From Limnohabitans sp. (lineage in GTDB: Bacteria > Bacteroidota > Bacteroidia > Flavobacteriales > Flavobacteriaceae), in NCBI GenBank assembly GCA_030053945.1, contig JASGCW010000018.1:2589-39319 (forward strand): DNA of 36,731 nt, given 5' to 3'. Positions 32,048 to 36,731 of the stretch are shown piece by piece; the first letter of the stretch is position 1; every line of letters starts with the position of its first letter. The notes under the pieces are model-generated. The model did not search any database. It saw nothing but the letters and a program-made list of their open reading frames with translations, and was not told where the DNA came from. The translations under genes were made by a program, and so were the position numbers.

Positions 32048-32917
32048 ATGAAACTCACCATACACGGCTATTCCACTGCATTATTTGCCACTTGGTACGC
32101 CATAGAAGAACTCGGAATTATTTTTGATGCAGGCGACGGACTCGTTTCGGGCTTGATGGGTAAGTGCGGAAAGTTCAAAAATCTTTTCATAACCCATCCA
32201 GACAGGGATCATCTTACGGGATTGTTGCAATTCAATCAAATGTACGGGTATAATAAACCAACGATTTATTATCCAAAAGATTGTAAATCCTTTCCGTTTT
32301 TGGAAACGTTTACAGCAAATTTTGATCCGCAATCAAAAGGGACACATTGGATAGGAATTGAAGCAAAGGAATGTATCGCCATAAAAGAAAAATTAGTAGT
32401 CGAAGCCATAAAAAACGAACATATTTATACGTCCAATGGTGAAAATAAAAGTTTGAGTTATAAAGTTTGGGAAACCAAAAAGAAACTGAAACAGGAATTT
32501 TTAAATTGTTCGGCTAATGAATTAAAAGAATTACGAATACAAAAAGGAGAAGCAGCATTATTCGAGGAACAAAAATCACTGCTATTATCCTATTCAGGCG
32601 ACACCCCTGTAACGGATTACCAACGGTATAACGGTTCAAAAGTTTTAATTCACGAAGCCACTTTTTTAACCAAAGAAGAGCAAGCCACTAAAAATGACAA
32701 AAACCAACATAGCTCGCTGGAAGAAGTAATGCAAATGATCGCAGAAATTGAAGTCGGAGAAGTTATTTTAGGACATTTTTCATCACGCTATGCCAACGAA
32801 CAAATTATCGAAGCCATCAAAAAATGGAGTACACAATACAACATCAAAGTGCCTATTTATTTGATGCCTATTGGAAAAATGAAAAAGGATATTTTGAATG
32901 AGAATCAAGTTAATTAA
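32048..32917 (+). CDS. RNase Z-like metallo-beta-lactamase-fold protein
   Basis: A 289-residue metallo-beta-lactamase fold with RNase Z marks: GIIFDAGDG, FITHPDRDHLTG, LLSYSGDTPVT, VLIHEATF and GHFSSRY. The first metal motif is HPDRDH (His50, Asp52, Asp54, His55) where HxHxDH is normal, so one histidine is an aspartate. This may be a nuclease or cyclic-phosphodiesterase with altered metal binding, or an inactive relative; the other metal motifs look sound. True RNase Z matures tRNA 3' ends. It starts 2 bp after HAD copy 2, which suggests RNA end processing together with that phosphatase. Confidence 0.85.
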   Translation: MKLTIHGYSTALFATWYAIEELGIIFDAGDGLVSGLMGKCGKFKNLFITHPDRDHLTGLLQFNQMYGYNKPTIYYPKDCKSFPFLETFTANFDPQSKGTHWIGIEAKECIAIKEKLVVEAIKNEHIYTSNGENKSLSYKVWETKKKLKQEFLNCSANELKELRIQKGEAALFEEQKSLLLSYSGDTPVTDYQRYNGSKVLIHEATFLTKEEQATKNDKNQHSSLEEVMQMIAEIEVGEVILGHFSSRYANEQIIEAIKKWSTQYNIKVPIYLMPIGKMKKDILNENQVN

Positions 32918-32937
32918 TACTAAATGTCACAGAGATG

Positions 32938-33020
32938 CACAAAGAAATGACTCAGAGATTCACAAAATTTAAAAAAACTTTGTGTGACTTCGTGAAAAAC
33001 TTTGTGTAACTCTGTGTAAG
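32938..33020. repeat. Short-period palindrome before kptA
   Basis: End arms CACAGAG (32938-32944) and CTCTGTG (33010-33016) enclose CACAAAG / CTTTGTG pairs and AAAAAAACTTTGTG. The right half, CTTTGTGTAA then CTCTGTGTAAG, repeats the elements at 31028-31048 and 31555-31575. Confidence 0.85.
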
Positions 33021-33035
33021 AAAACTAATATTACA

Positions 33036-33593
33036 ATGAACGAAAAAGAGATAAAAAATATAAGCAAATTCCTGAGTTATGTTCTAAGACATTCCCCGGA
33101 AACAATTCATTTGAATCTAGATGAAAACGGTTGGGCAATCGTTGACGAGCTCATTGAAAAAGCCAATAAAAATAGAAATGAATTTCACAAAGAATTGGAT
33201 TTTGAAATTATACGTCAAGTGGTGGAAACCAATGACAAAAAACGATTTGCATTCAATGAGGATTTAACTAAAATCAGAGCCAATCAAGGTCATTCCATTA
33301 CAGTCGATTTAGAACTACAACCACAAACCCCACCAGATGAATTATATCACGGGACAGTAGCTAAATCTATGGACACCATTTTAAAAGACGGAATACAAAA
33401 AATGAGTCGGCAACACGTACATTTAAGCAAAGACAAAGAAACCGCAATCAAAGTAGGTAACCGACGAGGAGCAGCGATCATTTTAAAAATAAATACCTAC
33501 CAAATGGTAAAAGATGGTTATCTGTTTTATTGTTCCGAAAATGGTGTTTGGCTAACTGATGAAGTACCACCAAAATATATTCAGCGATGTTAA
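33036..33593 (+). CDS. kptA: RNA 2'-phosphotransferase (Tpt1/KptA)
   Basis: A 185-residue Tpt1/KptA enzyme that moves an internal 2'-phosphate of RNA onto NAD, releasing nicotinamide and ADP-ribose 1'',2''-cyclic phosphate. Both lobes are complete: YVLRHSPE with Arg18 and His19, DENGW (29-33), IRANQGHS (80-87, Arg81), LYHGT (103-107), SRQHVHLS with Arg125, GNRRGAA, and the closing VPPKYI. In tRNA-splicing eukaryotes it erases a ligation scar; in bacteria it is found near RNA-repair and ADP-ribose genes, as here, and KptA can also ADP-ribosylate RNA ends. It is the one NAD-consuming transferase in the island. Confidence 0.95.
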   Translation: MNEKEIKNISKFLSYVLRHSPETIHLNLDENGWAIVDELIEKANKNRNEFHKELDFEIIRQVVETNDKKRFAFNEDLTKIRANQGHSITVDLELQPQTPPDELYHGTVAKSMDTILKDGIQKMSRQHVHLSKDKETAIKVGNRRGAAIILKINTYQMVKDGYLFYCSENGVWLTDEVPPKYIQRC

Positions 33594-33635
33594 AAAATAT
33601 CAATACCGATTAAATGAAAAGGGGATTATTAATTA

Positions 33636-33711
33636 ACCATTAAGTTATTAAGGTAATTAAGTTAAAAAAATTGTACTTAGATTTCTAAATGAAACTTAAT
33701 CTCTTAATGGT
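33636..33711. repeat. Inverted repeat in the gap after kptA
   Basis: Arms ACCATTAAGTTATTAAG (33636-33652) and CTTAATCTCTTAATGGT (33695-33711) are complementary at 15 of 17 positions. They lie in a 198-bp gap (33594-33791) with no gene that I accept. The hairpin may end the kptA transcript or separate it from the next pair. Confidence 0.75.
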
Positions 33712-33791
33712 AAAATGAGAAATTATTTAAAGTTGAAAATAGTTTATTAAGCATTTTGAAAAAGAAAACACTTAATAGTTATAAGAAGAAA

Positions 33792-34517
33792 ATGAGAACA
33801 TTAGTTTTTGGCGACATACACGGAGGACTTCGCGCCTTGAAACAATTGATAGAAAAGGTAGGAATTACTCCAACTGATAAATTAATTTTCCTTGGTGATT
33901 ATGTCGATGGATGGAGTGAATCTGCACAAACGGTAGAATATCTTATCCAATTAAGTAAAAAATACCATTGCGTTTTTATACAAGGAAATCACGATTTGTG
34001 GTGCGGACGTTGGTTGAATTTGGGTGTATCAAACCCCGTTTGGGAAGAACACGGTGGGAAAGCAACCATTCAGAGTTATATACAAACAGGTTTACTAGCT
34101 TCAGCCGAACATAAAACTTTTTATCAGAATCTCCAAGAATACCACATCGACGAGGATAACCGTCTTTACATTCACGCAGGTTTTACCTCTATGCACGGAG
34201 TAGAAAAAGAAGAAAACCGATTGGATTTTTGCTTTGATAGAACCCTTTGGGAAATGGCTTTGACGATGGACAAACGAATCAAAAAAGATTCTAAATTGTT
34301 CCCAAAGCGATTATTGCATTACCACGAAATCTTTATTGGACATACACCTACTCTAAATTATGATGTTGAAGTTCCTATGCAAGGTTGCAATGTTTGGAAT
34401 ATCGACACCGGAGCAGGCTTTTCTGGAAAATTAACGTGTGTGGATGTCGATACTAAAGAGTTTTGGCAAAGTGACATTGTATGGGAACTATATCCAAATG
34501 AGAGAGGGAGGAATTAA
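33792..34517 (+). CDS. PPP-family metallophosphatase
   Basis: A 241-residue calcineurin-like phosphatase with all metal motifs: GDIHG (7-11), GDYVDGW (35-41), GNHD (65-68), the later HAGF and GHTP. PPP-type enzymes of this size dephosphorylate Ser/Thr residues, dinucleoside tetraphosphates or RNA ends; the phosphatase part of bacterial Pnkp RNA repair proteins is of this superfamily, which suits the surroundings but is inference. The open frame extends to a TTG at 33756, but the ATG at 33792 (MRTLVFGDIHGG) places the first motif as usual. The next gene's ATG follows the stop without a gap. Confidence 0.88.
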   Translation: MRTLVFGDIHGGLRALKQLIEKVGITPTDKLIFLGDYVDGWSESAQTVEYLIQLSKKYHCVFIQGNHDLWCGRWLNLGVSNPVWEEHGGKATIQSYIQTGLLASAEHKTFYQNLQEYHIDEDNRLYIHAGFTSMHGVEKEENRLDFCFDRTLWEMALTMDKRIKKDSKLFPKRLLHYHEIFIGHTPTLNYDVEVPMQGCNVWNIDTGAGFSGKLTCVDVDTKEFWQSDIVWELYPNERGRN

Positions 34518-34973
34518 ATGAAAACAATTTATAAATCACCAGAAGAAATCTCGGAGCGAGATAAAAACAGACCATCTATATTCTTAGCAGGATCCATAGA
34601 AATGGACAAAGCAATAGATTGGCAAACTTACTGTGAAGAAAAACTTTCAGACCAATATACTATTTTTAATCCTCGAAGAAAATCTTGGAATTCTAGTTGG
34701 GAGCAAAAAATTGAAAATCCCGATTTCAAAGAACAAGTCCTTTGGGAATTAAATGCTTTAGAAGAATCAGATATCATAATAATGTATTTTGCAGAAGACA
34801 CAAAATCACCTATTTCATTACTAGAATTCGGACTATACGCAAAGTCTAAAAAAATGAAAGTAGTTGTAGATGAAGCATTTTGGAGAAAAGGAAATATCGA
34901 TATTGTTTGCGAAAAATACAGAATAGAACAATTTGATAATTTAGATGTTTTAATAAATTCGTTAACCAATTAG
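34518..34973 (+). CDS. Nucleoside 2-deoxyribosyltransferase-like protein
   Basis: A 151-residue protein of the nucleoside deoxyribosyltransferase fold (the Nuc_deoxyri_tr2 type): IFLAGSIEM (21-29), FNPRRKSW (50-57), DIIIMYF and the nucleophile region SPISLLEFG with Glu103. The fold cleaves N-glycosidic bonds of nucleosides or NAD-like compounds. In an ADP-ribose island it may act on nicotinamide-, ADP-ribose- or nucleoside-type substrates; the exact one is unknown. It begins at the base after the phosphatase stop, so the two are translationally linked. Confidence 0.85.
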   Translation: MKTIYKSPEEISERDKNRPSIFLAGSIEMDKAIDWQTYCEEKLSDQYTIFNPRRKSWNSSWEQKIENPDFKEQVLWELNALEESDIIIMYFAEDTKSPISLLEFGLYAKSKKMKVVVDEAFWRKGNIDIVCEKYRIEQFDNLDVLINSLTN

Positions 34974-35009
34974 TGAAATTTTTTGATTGTCAAAGTAGAA
35001 TAATAAAAG

Positions 35010-35747
35010 ATGAAATTATATATAGAACAAAATAAATTAGGAGATTATGCAAACATATCATTTTATGCAGCATTAGAAGCTTATTTTAATATGGGTTTTG
35101 AGATTATTACTATTGAAAATCAAGAAGCATTTGATTTAGTAGATTCCACACCTAATATTGCTTTAGGCAGTATACAATTTATTCATCAATTTTTAAAACA
35201 TTTACATATTGAAATTCCTCAACCTTTAGATTATCCAGATGAATTAAGAAAATATTTAGGAAGAGAAATTTATGAAAGCACCATTAATGAAATTTCAGCT
35301 AATCCTTCAAATTGGAATGTATTTGTAAAACCTAAAGGGTTTGTAAAGAAATTTACTGGAAGATTGATAAAATCAACGGCAGATTTAGTTGGCTGTGGAG
35401 ATTTAGCAATGAATGTTCCTGTTTGGGTATCTGAACCAGTGCATTTTATTGCAGAATGGAGAGTATATGTAAGATACGGACAGATATTAGGAGCGAAAAT
35501 GTATAAAGGAGATTGGAGAGCACAATTTGACTATAAAATAATTGAAAAAGCAGTAAAAGATTTCAATAGTGCACCTGCTGGATATTCCTTAGATTTTGGG
35601 ATTACAGACGATGGAAGAACATTATTAGTTGAAGCAAATGATGGATATTCATTAGGTTTTTATGGATTATTTTATGTAGATTATGCAAAATTATTAGCTT
35701 CTAGATGGGCAGAACTTACAAAGCAGGAAGATTTGTGTAATTTCTAG
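35010..35747 (+). CDS. ATP-grasp domain protein (R2K-like clade)
   Basis: A 245-residue ATP-grasp enzyme lacking a separate pre-grasp domain. Seen: an N-terminal alpha/beta part to about 80, NVFVKPKGFVKKFTG as the first ATP-binding strand, FIAEWRVYVRYGQILGAKMYKG, and the metal-binding end YSLDFGITDDGRTLLVEANDGYSLG. It resembles the R2K clade (DUF4343-like) found in phages and in NAD- or conflict-related clusters. ATP-grasp enzymes join a carboxylate to an amine or similar nucleophile using ATP, so a peptide- or nucleotide-modifying step is likely. It is the last gene of the island before the REP array. Confidence 0.8.
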   Translation: MKLYIEQNKLGDYANISFYAALEAYFNMGFEIITIENQEAFDLVDSTPNIALGSIQFIHQFLKHLHIEIPQPLDYPDELRKYLGREIYESTINEISANPSNWNVFVKPKGFVKKFTGRLIKSTADLVGCGDLAMNVPVWVSEPVHFIAEWRVYVRYGQILGAKMYKGDWRAQFDYKIIEKAVKDFNSAPAGYSLDFGITDDGRTLLVEANDGYSLGFYGLFYVDYAKLLASRWAELTKQEDLCNF

Positions 35748-35784
35748 AAAATGGATTTTAAAATATGTTTTATCTTATCTAATT

Positions 35785-35934
35785 GCCCAGAGGGGCGACA
35801 TATGATTAACGAAAAGAAACACAAAACCAGCCCCAGCGGGGCGACATATCACTAAGTAACAAACAAAGCCCCAGCGGGGCGACATATGATTAACGAAAAA
35901 GAAACACAAAACCAGCCCCAGCGGGGCGACATAT
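35785..35934. repeat. REP palindromes, left array
   Basis: Four copies of GCCCCAGCGGGGCGACATAT, at 35785-35803 (a degenerate one, GCCCAGAGGGGC), 35830-35849, 35868-35887 and 35915-35934. The GCCCC/GGGGC core is a hairpin and GACATAT a conserved tail. Spacers alternate between GATTAACGAAAA-type (about 26 bp) and CACTA-type, making a higher-order unit of about 83-85 bp. The last copy ends four bases before the transposase ATG. Confidence 0.95.
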
Positions 35935-35938
35935 CACT

Positions 35939-36400
35939 ATGGCGGACTCCTACACACAAATATACATTCAGATAGTTATCGTAGTAAAGCGAAGAGAAAA
36001 CCTAATACAAAAAATTTGGAAAGACGAGTTATACAAATATATAACAGGAATTATCACAGAAAAAGGGCAAAAACTAATCCGAATCAATGGAGTAGAAGAC
36101 CATATACACATATTAATCAGTTTAAAACCCAGTATGGCATTATCCGATTTAGTTAGAGATATAAAAGCCAACAGTTCAAAATGGATAAATGAAAAAGGAT
36201 TTTGTAAAAGTAAATTTGAATGGCAAAACGGATTTGGAGGATTTTCCTATTCAAAATCAGCAATAGATAATGTCATAAACTATATAGATAACCAAGAAGA
36301 ACACCATAAGAAGAAAAAATTTAGAGAAGAATATATCGGATTTTTAAAGAAATTTGACATCGAGTTTAAAGAAGAATATCTTTTTGATTTCTTTGACTGA
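35939..36400 (+). CDS. REP-associated tyrosine transposase (IS200-like Y1)
   Basis: A 153-residue HUH single-strand transposase, about full length for the group. The N-terminal SYTQIYIQIVIVVKRRENLI is typical of IS200-like TnpA; the HUH motif is His55-Ile-His57 in VEDHIHILI; the nucleophile is probably Tyr115 in VINYIDNQEEHHKKK. Nothing is broken, so it is probably functional. No TnpB is present. Its ATG lies four bases after a REP, and an inverted REP begins nine bases past the stop. Confidence 0.93.
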   Translation: MADSYTQIYIQIVIVVKRRENLIQKIWKDELYKYITGIITEKGQKLIRINGVEDHIHILISLKPSMALSDLVRDIKANSSKWINEKGFCKSKFEWQNGFGGFSYSKSAIDNVINYIDNQEEHHKKKKFREEYIGFLKKFDIEFKEEYLFDFFD

Positions 36401-36409
36401 CAGATAAAA

Positions 36410-36429
36410 ATATGTCGCCCCGCTGGGGC
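36410..36429 (-). repeat. Inverted REP after the transposase
   Basis: ATATGTCGCCCCGCTGGGGC is the exact reverse complement of the REP unit at 35830-35849. With the left copies it brackets the transposase gene and may also end its transcript. Confidence 0.95.
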
Positions 36430-36731
36430 TTTAAAATCAGTAGAGTATTTGAGTTAGGGAGATTTCGCTCCTCTGGAGCTAGAAAAACGCAGAATTAATA
36501 GAGAATTGAGAGTTTTGTTAAGTAAATCAATTCACAATTTATAAACATATATTAATGGAAAAAAGTAATGTCGCAGGGATGACATACCCCTAAATAATGT
36601 CTAGCAATACAGCCCAGCTGGATGGACACATTTTAGTGCTAACATAATCCCAGCGAGCGATATATTAGACACAACCAGCCCCAGCGGGGCGACATATACA
36701 TAACGAGTAACAAATGTCTAACACCAAAAAG
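36430..36731. repeat. Right flank with decayed REP copies
   Basis: A 300-base stretch without an accepted gene. It holds GCTCCTCTGGAGC (36469-36481), a CAGCCCAGCTGGATGGACACAT copy (cited in parts: CAGCCCAGCTGG then ATGGACACAT, about 36611-36632), an ATCCCAGCGAGCGATATAT copy (about 36647-36665), and one intact REP at 36678-36697. ATG at 36714 could begin a gene (MSNTKK) that leaves the window, but six codons prove nothing. Confidence 0.75.

Larger units (their letters stand above)
35785..36697. mobile_element. REP/RAYT element
   Basis: A Y1 transposase gene of the REP-associated type flanked by REP hairpins in direct orientation on the left and an inverted hairpin right after the stop (36410-36429), followed by degenerate REP copies. 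RAYT proteins are thought to move or multiply REP sequences. The right boundary is set at the last clear REP, but the array may go past the window. Confidence 0.85.

Noticed and set aside
24258..35747. ADP-ribosyltransferase toxin (DarT, Tre1, RES or similar) paired with the erasers
   Set aside because: I looked through every gene of the island for an H-Y-E, R-S-E or RES-type pattern and saw none; KptA is the only ADP-ribose transferase and is a repair enzyme.
35785..35934. CRISPR array from regularly spaced GC-rich repeats
   Set aside because: Spacers are themselves repeated and the units match REP palindromes next to a RAYT gene.

Overview
The window is AT-rich DNA from a member of the Bacteroidota, most likely a Flavobacterium-like Flavobacteriaceae. 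The evidence is a complete bat (aerotolerance) operon, a type IX secretion C-terminal sorting domain, -7 boxes of the Bacteroidota form TAnnTTTG, almost no Shine-Dalgarno sequences, and gaps filled with short-period repeats and the small palindromes typical of flavobacteria. No rRNA, tRNA or CRISPR array was seen.

Layout. (1) 1-4812: two tandem copies of a small secreted peptide gene, a periplasmic-TPR sensor histidine kinase with its NarL-type response regulator, a small membrane protein, and a convergent Schlafen/AlbA_2-type protein. (2) 4980-14664: the moxR-DUF58-batA-batB-batC-batD-batE operon, with a GxxExxY-family gene lodged between batD and batE and with hairpins and tandem repeats between its genes. 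(3) 14693-18474: housekeeping genes (cvpA-like, a conserved 118-aa gene, pheS, a conserved 135-aa gene, gpsA) separated by striking 7-bp-period repeats. (4) 18620-23086: a sigma-54-like promoter, two tandem copies of a structured leader, a conserved lipoprotein, a YqhD-type aldehyde reductase and a secreted beta-helix protein.

(5) 23207-35747 is the most interesting part: about 12.5 kb with every gene on the plus strand. It begins with a NrtR-like Nudix regulator and a divergent PRPP-synthetase homologue. The same inverted repeat, TTTGYGT-N7-ACGCAAR, lies over the -7 box of both. Then follow a PARG-type glycohydrolase (TIGR02452), a NADAR protein, three ADP-ribosylglycohydrolases, a 2OG-Fe(II) oxygenase, two near-identical HAD proteins of the RNA-repair type, two macro domains, an RNase Z-like metallo-beta-lactamase protein, the RNA 2'-phosphotransferase KptA, a PPP-type phosphatase, a nucleoside 2-deoxyribosyltransferase-like protein and an ATP-grasp protein. 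Seven genes look like ADP-ribose erasers and KptA moves an RNA phosphate onto NAD-derived ADP-ribose, yet no ADP-ribosyltransferase toxin is present. My reading (inference) is a broad ADP-ribose removal, RNA repair and ADP-ribose/NAD salvage island, probably protecting the cell from ADP-ribosylating or NAD-depleting attack. The PRPP-synthetase homologue could pyrophosphorylate ADP-ribose, as Adps does in the phage NARP1 pathway.

(6) 35785-36731: a REP-associated tyrosine transposase gene inside an array of REP palindromes.

Regulation can be read at several points: the two Nudix-regulator operators, one sigma-54-like site, and a ~95-nt leader element present three times, twice before the lipoprotein and once before the NADAR gene. 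The leader thus links the lipoprotein to the ADP-ribose island.
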